From Hydrogenovibrio sp049975065 (lineage in GTDB: Bacteria > Pseudomonadota > Gammaproteobacteria > Thiomicrospirales > Thiomicrospiraceae), in assembly GCA_049975065.1 (NCBI GenBank), contig JBNGDN010000089.1: a stretch of 8,205 bases of DNA. One strand, 5' to 3'. A program made the position numbers and the translations under genes. The notes beneath the pieces are model-generated. The model worked only from the letters and a program-made list of their open reading frames with translations. It was not told the origin of the DNA and did no database searches. Positions 1 through 6,551 of the stretch are shown one piece after another; positions within the stretch are counted from its first letter, which is position 1, and every line of letters begins with the position of its first letter.

Positions 1-137
1 CTTGTGGAATCAAGGAACAAGCAAGGTCGGTGCAAATTTGTGAAATATTCGGGTTAGACTCATCCAGACAATTGATCTTCGAGTAAACGGCCACACTGAA
101 ACGCGCCAGTGCTCACTCGCTTCATTGGGAAAAAACG

Positions 138-818
138 ATGCACCTACACGACATGGAAAAGTTCTCGAAAATCCTCAGTTGGGTTTTTGCTTACTATGAA
201 AAGGACTTAACCGACCTTACGTTTGAAATGTATTGGAGCGGACTGAAAGACTACACCATCGATCAAGTTCAAGATGCCTTCAATGCCCATATGCAACACC
301 CGGAAGAAGGCAAATGGTGGCCGAAAGTCTCCGACATCATTAAGCACTGCAAAGGCGGCACCCAAGACAACGCTCTGCGCGCCTGGAACGAAGTCGATAC
401 CGCCATTCGCCGTGTGGGGGCCTATCAAGACGTGGTTTTTCACGACCCGTTGATCCATCACATCATTCACAAAATGGGCGGTTGGGTGGCGCTCTGCAAC
501 ATCCCCGATGAAAAATCGCTGGTGTTCAAAGCCAATGAATTCAAAAATGCCTACCGCGCCCTCTACGGAACGCCAGCACAAAACCAACCCCCGGTTGAAC
601 TGACGGGCATCGTCAATGCCGAAAACAGCCGTTTGAAAAATCCGCGCAAGAAACCGCCCGTACTCATCGGCGACCCCGACAAAGCGCGCGAAGTCATGAA
701 ACAGTTGGTGCCGCCCAGCAAGCTGATCACCATTAGCCAGGCCACTGAAAAAGTGGCCGAATCCCTCTCCGCTGGCGCTGCGCCTAAATCACCGAAAGAC
801 AAACCCAATCACGCCTGA
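138..818 (+). CDS. DUF6475-like phage/replication-associated protein (possible helicase loader)
   Basis: This 226-residue soluble protein has no signal peptide or membrane segment. Residues 6-70 have the pattern of small helicase-loader N-terminal domains of the phage G39P/replication P type: a helical stretch with a 'YW..L.d' core (W33), then 'AFNAHMQHP' (47-55) and 'WWPKVSDII' (60-68). The middle part carries 'GGTQDNALRAW' (73-83), 'DVVFHDPLIH' (98-107) and 'MGGWVAL' (113-119), and 'PPVLIGDP' follows at 173-180. From memory these match an uncharacterised family (DUF6475) common in phages and integrated elements of proteobacteria. The C-terminal tail (about 190-226) is polar and probably disordered. 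The ATG at 138 is chosen because GGGA at 127-130 lies 7 nt upstream; an in-frame ATG at 153 is the alternative. It is directly followed by a DnaT-like gene whose ribosome binding site overlaps this stop codon. The family match is fairly secure, but helicase loading is inferred only from fold resemblance and context. Confidence 0.75.
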   Translation: MHLHDMEKFSKILSWVFAYYEKDLTDLTFEMYWSGLKDYTIDQVQDAFNAHMQHPEEGKWWPKVSDIIKHCKGGTQDNALRAWNEVDTAIRRVGAYQDVVFHDPLIHHIIHKMGGWVALCNIPDEKSLVFKANEFKNAYRALYGTPAQNQPPVELTGIVNAENSRLKNPRKKPPVLIGDPDKAREVMKQLVPPSKLITISQATEKVAESLSAGAAPKSPKDKPNHA

Positions 819-820
819 GG
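817..820 (+). promoter_or_regulatory. Ribosome binding site overlapping a stop codon (translational coupling)
   Basis: The GAGG at 817-820 overlaps the TGA stop (816-818) of the upstream gene and sits 6 nt before the ATG at 827. This fixes the start of the second gene and implies that the two proteins are translated in a coupled way from one mRNA. Confidence 0.7.
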
Positions 821-826
821 TCTCGT

Positions 827-1519
827 ATGCAGATTCGTTTTGAAACGCAAGTCGCCGAAACCCTTTCCATCCATGAAGCCATTTTCCTCGGCTGGCTGCA
901 ACACAGCTACAACCACGCCCCCATCAAAACGGATGAACTGGAAGCGCTGTTTGCCTTCTGGCGTGACGAAGTCCTGTACAAAGTGCTGCTCAAACTCGAA
1001 GAACGCCAAATACTGCAAGTAAAGCGCAACCAACAGGACTACTGCCTCTTTCAGATCAATCCGAAAGCTTATCAAGCCCACACCGGACTGACGCTGCCGA
1101 CCTCAGCCGTTCGACCCGCTGGCGACGCCCTGCTGGACGACAATCTCAAAAAACACCTGCAACGTTTTCAGGGAACCGACTCGGTTTTGCACAATAAGTT
1201 ATCGCAGCTGGTGCGCTCGCAAAGCCAAGTCATGCTCAATTACGCTCAGGAGGAAGGCTTGTCCGCCCAAGCGGCACAGGCCAGCCTGGACAAATTTCTG
1301 CACTATGTCGCCGCCAACCCCGACCGTTTCTGGAACAGTGACTTGGAAGCCTACTGGCGCTTTTGGATCAGTAACAGCAAAGACAAGCAGACGGCTCACT
1401 CCGGCCTTGGAAAACGCGCCGCCATTGAAAAGTCCGTCGAGCACGCGGCGCACAACTGGCTCAAACGCAAAACCGAAGACGCCCAGCGCTACGCCTCGGT
1501 CAAGATCACCCACGAATAA
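827..1519 (+). CDS. Hypothetical protein with winged-helix-like N-terminus and DnaT-like C-terminal segment
   Basis: This 230-residue soluble protein is not assigned to a named family with certainty. Residues 12-76 look like a winged-helix domain: 'IHEAIFLGWLQ' (15-25), a second helix around 35-46, then a recognition-helix-like 'VLYKVLLKLEERQILQV' (49-65). This is the layout of DnaD/DnaT/phage O-type replication proteins. Residues 143-185 contain an acidic, aromatic segment with 'LDKFLHYVAANPDRFW' (154-169) and 'LEAYWRFWI' (173-181). It resembles the E. coli DnaT C-terminal segment (pattern: F..Y....g..F...W...), which binds single-stranded DNA and takes part in PriA-dependent primosome assembly. 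The C-terminus (195-225) is basic. The gene starts 8 nt after the previous stop and is translationally coupled to it. A hairpin lies 49-73 nt downstream. A primosome-type role is an inference from these weak similarities plus the loader-like neighbour; homology to DnaT proper is unproven. Confidence 0.65.
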   Translation: MQIRFETQVAETLSIHEAIFLGWLQHSYNHAPIKTDELEALFAFWRDEVLYKVLLKLEERQILQVKRNQQDYCLFQINPKAYQAHTGLTLPTSAVRPAGDALLDDNLKKHLQRFQGTDSVLHNKLSQLVRSQSQVMLNYAQEEGLSAQAAQASLDKFLHYVAANPDRFWNSDLEAYWRFWISNSKDKQTAHSGLGKRAAIEKSVEHAAHNWLKRKTEDAQRYASVKITHE

Positions 1520-1567
1520 TGCGCCAGCCGCCGCGCTGAAGAACGGCACAAAACAACGCAATATTGA

Positions 1568-1592
1568 CTAGGCTAGGATTGACCAGGCCTGG
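1568..1592 (+). terminator. Imperfect hairpin from paired palindromes, without a T-tract
   Basis: CTAGGCTAGG (1568-1577) can pair with CCAGGCCTGG (1583-1592) across the 5-nt loop ATTGA. The stem has 10 positions, including two G-U pairs and one A-A mismatch. It lies about 50 nt after the stop of the DnaT-like gene but has no T-run after it, so it would be a weak intrinsic terminator or an mRNA 3'-end stabiliser at most. The same palindrome pairing recurs at 7430-7457. Confidence 0.4.
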
Positions 1593-1648
1593 GGAAATCC
1601 TCAGCATCAATGAGCCTCGGGCAAAGCACGCTCGTGTGATTCAGCCAC

Positions 1649-1672
1649 AAAAAAACCCGCCGAAGCGGGTTT
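1649..1672 (-). terminator. Intrinsic terminator of fccB transcript
   Basis: On the minus strand this reads AAACCCGC-TTCG-GCGGGTTT, an 8-bp perfect stem with a TTCG tetraloop. The A-run at 1649-1655 on the plus strand is a run of seven T on the minus strand, beginning within the stem and running past it. This is a textbook Rho-independent terminator for leftward transcription coming from fccB, whose stop lies about 105 nt upstream. On the plus strand only TTT follows the stem, so termination of rightward transcription would be weak. Confidence 0.88.
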
Positions 1673-1703
1673 GATGAGCCGCGCCTATCGTCCCTGACAG
1701 GCG

Positions 1704-1729
1704 TCCATCCCTGGCTCGATCAGGATGGA
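1704..1729. repeat. Bulged inverted repeat in the fccB 3' region
   Basis: TCCAT (1704-1708) plus CCTG (1710-1713) pair with CAGG (1721-1724) plus ATGGA (1725-1729), giving a 9-bp stem with one bulged C at 1709 and a 7-nt loop. There is no adjacent T-run on either strand. It sits between the fccB stop and its terminator and may be part of the structured 3' untranslated region. Confidence 0.4.
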
Positions 1730-1746
1730 AAATAAAGTGACTGAAA

Positions 1747-1764
1747 CGCTCGAAATTTCGAGCG
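1747..1764. repeat. Perfect 18-bp palindrome downstream of fccB
   Basis: CGCTCGAAATTTCGAGCG is a perfect 18-bp palindrome starting 13 bp beyond the fccB stop codon. As RNA it could fold into a 7-bp stem with an AATT loop. On the minus strand it is followed by TTTCAGTCACTTTATTTT, a weak T-rich tail. It could be a minor terminator, a 3'-end stabiliser or a protein-binding site; the sequence does not decide between these. Confidence 0.5.
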
Positions 1765-1777
1765 CCCAGCAAAGACA

Positions 1778-3078
1778 TTACTTATAGAGATAACCAGTGA
1801 TACCGGCATACCAGCCGTGTGCCGATTTCGCTTCTTTCGCATAGCTGCCATCTTTCGGGAAGAGGCCGCCGCTGGTTTTGACAATTTTGCCGTTTTCCAG
1901 CTTGTAACCTGCGGCGACAGAAATCCCGTAATCCGGTGCCACCAATGAATAACACTGATTCCCCAGCGTCGCACCGGCATTTGCTTTATCACCTGCCATT
2001 AAAGCCGCCACGGCCGCGCCACAGACCATCCCCTGCGAGTTAGCGGAGAAACCGGATTTCGGCATCGGCGAGGCGACACTGGCATCCCCCAGCACATGAA
2101 TGTTCGGCACCAACGTCGATTCAAAGGTTTCCTGGTTGATTGGACACCAGCCGGACGCATCCGTTAACCCCATGCGTGCCGCGGTGGTATTGGCTTTCTG
2201 CAATGGAATGTAGTTCACCACATCGGCTTTGATTTTGGTTCCGTTGGCCGTCACCACTTCCAATGTCTTAGGATCCACGCGCGTCACTTCACCTCCGTTG
2301 GATTTCGACACCCACTCAATCATGGCATTATCGGAACCAAAGCCATACTGTTCTTCCCAACCGGCGGTAAACATCCCCTGTTTCGAGAATTTGTCTTTTG
2401 AATCCAGAATAATCAATTTCGCCTTAGGCTTATGCTTTTTCATAAAGCTGGCAATCATACTGGCACGTTCATAAGGCCCTGGAGGGCAACGGAAAGGATT
2501 TGGCGGTGCCGCCAGAAGCATGGTGCCGTTTTCCGGCATGGCCTGTAATTGCGATTTCAAAATCAAGGTTTGATAACCGGCTTTCCAAGCGTGTGGCACC
2601 TGATAGGTGGTGGACTCATCCAAGCCTTCAATCTTATCCCAACGGAAGGAAATGCCCGGTGAAACCACCAGACGGTCATAGGGGAGCGGCTGAGAGGCCA
2701 TGGCCAGACGAACGGTCTGTTTATCAGTATCCACACCGATGACTTCGTCAATCACCACCTTAATGCCGTGTTTCTGCTCCAGCGTTTTATAGTTAAAGGT
2801 GATATCGCCCATATCCACAATGTCGTCCAGCACCCAGTTGCTGCCGAAGCAGGTCGAGTAATCGGCATTTTTCTCAACCAATGTAACCTCGATGTTCGGA
2901 TTGGCTTTCTTGATGTTTTGAGCGGTGGATACCCCGCCTGGGCCGCCCCCACCACCACCACGCGCCCAGCCGATTTACCGGATTTCGCTGTGCTGGAGGC
3001 CGTGGAAGTGGTGCTGCAACCAGCCAATATACTGGCTCCCGCGACTGCGCTCAGTTTTAACAGGTCTCTTCTTTTCAT
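1778..3078 (-). pseudogene. fccB: Flavocytochrome c sulfide dehydrogenase flavoprotein subunit, frameshifted
   Basis: FccB oxidises sulfide with a covalently bound FAD and passes electrons to cytochrome c in the periplasm. The ATG at 3078 follows AGAGGA (3088-3093). The N-terminus has a twin-arginine motif (RRDLLK, residues 3-8) and a lipobox LAGC (18-21), suggesting Tat export and lipid anchoring. The reading frame breaks in the G-run at 2946-2950. Restoring one G gives a 433-residue protein of normal family length with VVVVGGGPGG (40-49, FAD-binding loop), DYSTC (C77, position of the covalent flavin link in Allochromatium FccB), FRCPPGPYE (C198) and NQCYS (C376), the redox disulfide pair, plus 'GDASVASPMPKSG' (331-343). 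As written, translation from 3078 stops at 2752-2754 after 108 residues, without the catalytic part. No fccA-like cytochrome gene is adjacent. The identity is secure. Whether the break is a real mutation or a base-calling error in the homopolymer cannot be told from this sequence. Confidence 0.9.
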
Positions 3079-3447
3079 GTACCGTTTTCCTCTTTTTTTA
3101 TGTATTTTCATGGTTTCTTCACATTGCATTTTGCCGTTGCCTGCTTGCTTCTCGCCAAACCCAGACAAAGAAGGCTCAATGGATACGGGAAACAACTTAG
3201 CTAGACGAATAGGAATTTAACAAATAGTATTTACTTATGCCGGATAAACCACATGAATAGAATGGGTAAAAAAATTCAAGCGCCGGATACCAACGCTAGA
3301 TTTCGCTTATAAAAAAACCCTATAAAAACAACTACTAATATAAGAGGAATCAACCAGAACCGTTAAAAAAAGAAAAGAATCAATAACTTATAAGAAAACA
3401 CTTATATAAAAAAATTTATGGACAAGCACCATAACGACAAGAAAAAA
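3079..3447. other. AT-rich intergenic region between diguanylate cyclase and fccB
   Basis: This 369-bp stretch holds no credible gene. Its part from about 3300 to 3447 is very AT-rich, with A-runs on the plus strand (T-runs on the leftward transcribed strand). The 8-bp direct repeat GCCGGATA occurs at 3239-3246 and 3282-3289. A weak AT-only hairpin (TATAAG/CTTATA, 3389-3406) lies just past the cyclase stop, but there is no GC-rich terminator. The fccB ribosome binding site AGAGGA is at 3088-3093. The fccB promoter should lie here, but I found no convincing -35/-10 pair on the minus strand. Confidence 0.5.
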
Positions 3448-4980
3448 TCAAGCTTCCACCTCTTCACCACCGAAACGAAATTCCACTCGATTACGCCCAG
3501 ACTGCTTGGCATGATACAGTCGCTCATCCAAACGCTGTTGCACGGATTTTGGCGAATCGTGCGGCTGCAAACCCGCGACACTGATACTGATGGTAAAGCG
3601 AATCTCCTGCACCCAATGCGTCTCCGCAACGCCTAGCCGAATGCTTTCCGCCTTTTCAACTGCTTGTTCAAGCGTGACATTCTTGAGAATAATGGCAAAT
3701 TCCTCACCGCCCCAACGAATCAACTCATCTTCTATACGAATATGACGCCGCACATAATCCGTTAAACTTTTTAAAATATCATCTCCGACCAGATGACCAT
3801 AGGTGTCATTGATTTGTTTGAAGTGATCAATGTCGTAAAACAGGATCGCGACCGGTTCCCGACGGTCATATTGCTGAATCAACCAGAACAGCTGTTTGTT
3901 AAAATAACGACGGTTAAAGGCGCCGGTCAACTCATCCATTTCACTGTTGCGTTTGATGACCTTATTGCTTTTGCGCAACGCCTCCACCTCTTCAATGGCG
4001 GTGAGTAGACGCAAACTGTATCGCTGCAAAATCCAACGGAGCACCCACAAAAACACCCCCAAAGCCAGAACACTCAAGACCACCTGCGCCCACATATCGC
4101 GCAGGTAATCGTCATAAACGTCCGAAACATCCTCCATCATCTGCAGCTTTGCGACCGGCTGACCATCAAAGTCGCCAAGTGACATATCCGACAACACTAA
4201 ATAGGTTCGACCGGCAGAATGCACTCGCTGAGTCAACTGCCGGGTATCATCAAACGCGAGCGTTTTAAAAGGCGCATCCGCATGCACCATCGAATAGTCA
4301 CCGATTTTCGGAAAATAGCGATAGTCTTGAGTATCCGGTAACTGATCGCTTCGAATCAATAACCGTGTCTGAACGCCGGAATAATGCGACAACTGCTCAA
4401 CAAAATAGTCCAACCCCACCCCGACTTCCAAAAGCCCGAGATAATGGTTATCCGCATCGTACAATGGCGTCACGACTCGATACCCGAACCCATCCTGGCC
4501 AGACTCAAACCCACGAACGGTTTGCCGATTTTGACTGGCGACCGCCACCATGTTTCGAAACCCGCTCAAGTCATTCTGTGGTGCATCCGGTGCCTGCATT
4601 CGCAAGAAAGAGTGATTATTCGCGTCAATAAAATGCAAGGTCAGCAAAGCGGGCTGGACGGTTTTCATCGCCTCAAATTCATGCTTGAGCAAACGATACA
4701 GTTCTTGACGCTGCCCAAGTCGAACCTTCTCGGTAATTTCGGGATTCATCGCATAATGCACCAGCATCAATTCATAAGACTCATCCACTTGGCGCTCCAA
4801 ATCGTCAACCGTATAGCGCAATGTCTCAGACAGACTCTGCACCTTATCATCAAAACGTTTCTGCGTTTGATCCAGCCCCCAAAACAGCTGAACCGACACC
4901 AAAAGCATGGCCAATAATGCCAGCATCACAAAGTAGGTTCGCTGTTTTGTCGCTAGCGCGCGCGTATTTAAATCGGACAT
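3448..4980 (-). CDS. Membrane diguanylate cyclase with periplasmic dCache-type sensor and GGDEF domain
   Basis: This 510-residue inner-membrane enzyme should make cyclic di-GMP from two GTP. Transmembrane helix 1 is at about 15-35. The periplasmic region (36-295) carries 'LHFIDANNHSFLRMQAP' (115-131) and 'FRNMVA' (141-146), typical of double-Cache ligand sensors of the dCache_3 kind. Helix 2 is at about 297-318, and a short linker coiled coil precedes the GGDEF domain (348-505). That domain has the 'DELTGAFNRR' start (349-358), a metal-binding 'FYDIDHFKQIND' (381-392), the intact active-site motif GGEEF (424-428) and an RxxD inhibitory site (R415-D418) five residues before it. The enzyme is therefore predicted to be active and product-inhibited; the ligand cannot be inferred. 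The start is supported by AGGTGA at 4985-4990. It is transcribed divergently from msrAB. fccB lies 369 bp downstream on the same strand, but the gap argues against a simple operon. Confidence 0.93.
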   Translation of the reverse strand: MSDLNTRALATKQRTYFVMLALLAMLLVSVQLFWGLDQTQKRFDDKVQSLSETLRYTVDDLERQVDESYELMLVHYAMNPEITEKVRLGQRQELYRLLKHEFEAMKTVQPALLTLHFIDANNHSFLRMQAPDAPQNDLSGFRNMVAVASQNRQTVRGFESGQDGFGYRVVTPLYDADNHYLGLLEVGVGLDYFVEQLSHYSGVQTRLLIRSDQLPDTQDYRYFPKIGDYSMVHADAPFKTLAFDDTRQLTQRVHSAGRTYLVLSDMSLGDFDGQPVAKLQMMEDVSDVYDDYLRDMWAQVVLSVLALGVFLWVLRWILQRYSLRLLTAIEEVEALRKSNKVIKRNSEMDELTGAFNRRYFNKQLFWLIQQYDRREPVAILFYDIDHFKQINDTYGHLVGDDILKSLTDYVRRHIRIEDELIRWGGEEFAIILKNVTLEQAVEKAESIRLGVAETHWVQEIRFTISISVAGLQPHDSPKSVQQRLDERLYHAKQSGRNRVEFRFGGEEVEA

Positions 4981-5007
4981 GAAATCACCTGATTATTTAT
5001 CAACCTC

Positions 5008-5036
5008 ATTATAAAACATATCCAAAATCAAAACAG
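5008..5036 (-). promoter_or_regulatory. Candidate sigma-70 promoter for the diguanylate cyclase
   Basis: On the minus strand a perfect TATAAT (-10) lies at 5008-5013, about 28 nt before the ATG at 4980. The matching -35 region (CTGTTT or TGTTTT at about 5030-5036) is poor. The leader would be only about 20 nt and would contain the AGGTGA ribosome site. Confidence 0.45.
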
Positions 5037-5083
5037 GATTGCGCTGCTAACGGTCAAAACCGTCTACTATTAACGTTCCCCTC

Positions 5084-5112
5084 TTGAAACCGACCGGACT
5101 TTAAGGTTAAAT
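5084..5112 (+). promoter_or_regulatory. Candidate sigma-70 promoter for msrAB
   Basis: TTGAAA (5084-5089) is followed after exactly 17 bp by TTAAAT (5107-5112), five of six and four of six matches to consensus. The start point would be near 5119, giving a leader of about 70 nt. A possible 6-8 bp stem (AAGGTT 5103-5108 with AACCTT 5120-5125) overlaps the -10 box, and ACGGT-CAAA-ACCGT (5050-5063) lies upstream; either could be an operator, though no known regulator motif is recognised. Confidence 0.5.
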
Positions 5113-5190
5113 TGAATGCAACCTTGAACTCAAGACCCAAATGAGCACCGCAAAAAATACACACTTCAATCACAAAGGTGAATAAATTGT

Positions 5191-6543
5191 ATGTCTGTTA
5201 GCCTGATTCGTTCGATCTTGACACTGTTTGCCTTTATGACCTCCATAACCATGACCGCTTGCGCTAAGGAGCCTAATATGCCAAACACCCCAACCCCTTC
5301 GACTCAGACAGACACCATCGTTTTTGGCATGGGCTGTTTTTGGGGTGCCGAAAAACGCATGAGCGAAATTCCCGGCGTCATTGACGTTGAAAGCGGCTAC
5401 GCCGGTGGCGATGATGAAAACGCCGGTTATGAGGCCGTGCTCGGGCTGGAAAAAGAAATTCGTTACGGTAAAACCGATAAGCGTAATCATGCCGAAGTCA
5501 TTAAAGTCACTTTTGACCCGAACAAAGTCGATCTGAAAACCCTTTTGGCGCACTTCTGGGAGAATCACAACCCCACCCAAGGTGACCGCCAAGGCAACGA
5601 TGTCGGCTCCAATTACCGCAGCGCCATCTACACCCACAACGATGCGCAAATGGCCACCGCCAAGCAAACACAGGCCGTTTATCAAACGGCTCTGACCCAA
5701 GCCGGTTACCCGGAAATCACCACGGAAATTGCGCCGCTTCATAACTACATCACCGCCGAGGAATACCATCAGGATTACTTGCAAAAGAACCCCAATGGTT
5801 ATTGCGGTTTGGGCGGTACCGGCGTGAAATACCCGAGCGACGATCAGTCGCCCATGCCAAAAAGCGAACCGCCTGCCCCGCGCTTGCAAGGCGACGCTTT
5901 AAACCCGACACGTCAATTGGTGGTGTTCGAATCCGAGGACTGCGCTTTCTGCCAGCAGTTCAAAACGGAAATTCTGAACGACTGGCAAGCCGATGTGGCC
6001 GTCACCACCACTCTCAACCCGAATCCACCGGAAGGCTGGGCACTGGAAAAAGCCCTGTTCGCCACCCCCACCATCGTGTTGTTTGAAAACGGCCAAGAAG
6101 TTTCGCGCTTCACTGGCTATAACGGCGACAAGGCACGTTTCTGGAAATGGATCGGTTATCGTCTGTTAACGCCGGATCAGCGCCGCATCGCCTTTGAGCA
6201 AGGCACCGAACCGGCCTTTACCGGTTCGCATCTCGATGAAAAACGCCCCGGCACCTTTGTGGACCCCATTACCGGTGCCGCGCTGTTCCGCAGCGACACC
6301 AAATTCGACAGCGGTTCCGGCTGGCCCAGCTTTTTCAACCCGGTGGAAGGTGCCATCACCGAACATGAAGATTTCAGCCATGGCATGCACCGCATTGAAG
6401 TGCGCAGCGCCAGTTCCGGCATTCATTTAGGTCACGTCTTCAACGACGGCCCACCGCCGACCTATAAACGCTACTGCATCAACGGCAATGTACTGAAATT
6501 TGTACCGGACAGCGCCGCTGCTCAAACGAACCAAACGGAGTAA
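5191..6543 (+). CDS. msrAB: Exported peptide-methionine sulfoxide reductase fusion: MsrA - thioredoxin-like - MsrB
   Basis: This 450-residue envelope enzyme should reduce both S- and R-methionine sulfoxide in oxidised proteins. Residues 1-24 form a signal peptide ending MTAC, a lipobox-like site with Cys24 as the possible lipid anchor. MsrA spans about 42-215: catalytic C49 in GCFWG, 'GNDVGSNYRSAIY' (135-147) and resolving C205 in GYCGLGGTG; the second recycling cysteine seen in E. coli MsrA is absent (GVKYP). Residues about 240-325 are a small thioredoxin-like domain with CAFC (251-254) and a TP at 292-293, the likely cis-proline. MsrB spans about 327-438 with 'GWPSFF' (377-382), 'HGMHRIEVR' (397-405), 'HLGHVF' (412-417) and catalytic C429 in RYCING. 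The four zinc cysteines are absent, and the usual resolving cysteine in SGCGWPSF is serine (S376), so C429 is the only cysteine in this domain. AAAGGTG (5174-5180) precedes the ATG by 10 nt. The downstream epimerase gene starts 8 nt after this stop. Confidence 0.94.
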   Translation: MSVSLIRSILTLFAFMTSITMTACAKEPNMPNTPTPSTQTDTIVFGMGCFWGAEKRMSEIPGVIDVESGYAGGDDENAGYEAVLGLEKEIRYGKTDKRNHAEVIKVTFDPNKVDLKTLLAHFWENHNPTQGDRQGNDVGSNYRSAIYTHNDAQMATAKQTQAVYQTALTQAGYPEITTEIAPLHNYITAEEYHQDYLQKNPNGYCGLGGTGVKYPSDDQSPMPKSEPPAPRLQGDALNPTRQLVVFESEDCAFCQQFKTEILNDWQADVAVTTTLNPNPPEGWALEKALFATPTIVLFENGQEVSRFTGYNGDKARFWKWIGYRLLTPDQRRIAFEQGTEPAFTGSHLDEKRPGTFVDPITGAALFRSDTKFDSGSGWPSFFNPVEGAITEHEDFSHGMHRIEVRSASSGIHLGHVFNDGPPPTYKRYCINGNVLKFVPDSAAAQTNQTE

Positions 6544-6551
6544 TAAACAGC

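Noticed and set aside
1..137. Promoter for the replication-like pair or a phage attachment site
   Set aside because: No -35/-10 pair with acceptable spacing, and no repeat or tRNA end was visible in this short leader.
207..587. Minus-strand open frame opposite the DUF6475-like gene
   Set aside because: It is a shadow of a gene with clear family motifs; no ribosome site or recognisable domain.
2752..3195. A separate 147-residue protein starting at 3195 upstream of and overlapping the FccB body
   Set aside because: From residue 40 it is simply the FccB N-terminus with its Tat signal, then out-of-frame translation after the G-run deletion. The upstream extension has no ribosome site, and AGAGGA supports the start at 3078.
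3468..3489. Second GGEE sequence at the very C-terminus of the diguanylate cyclase
   Set aside because: FGGEEVEA (residues 503-510) is beyond the GGDEF fold and lacks the surrounding active-site context; chance resemblance.
4384..4917. Plus-strand 177-residue open frame opposite the diguanylate cyclase
   Set aside because: It overlaps the sensor-domain coding sequence in antisense and has no credible start or domain.
5170..5889. Long 239-residue minus-strand open frame under msrAB
   Set aside because: It is antisense to the well-identified MsrA domain and lacks family motifs; its length reflects the codon bias of the real gene.
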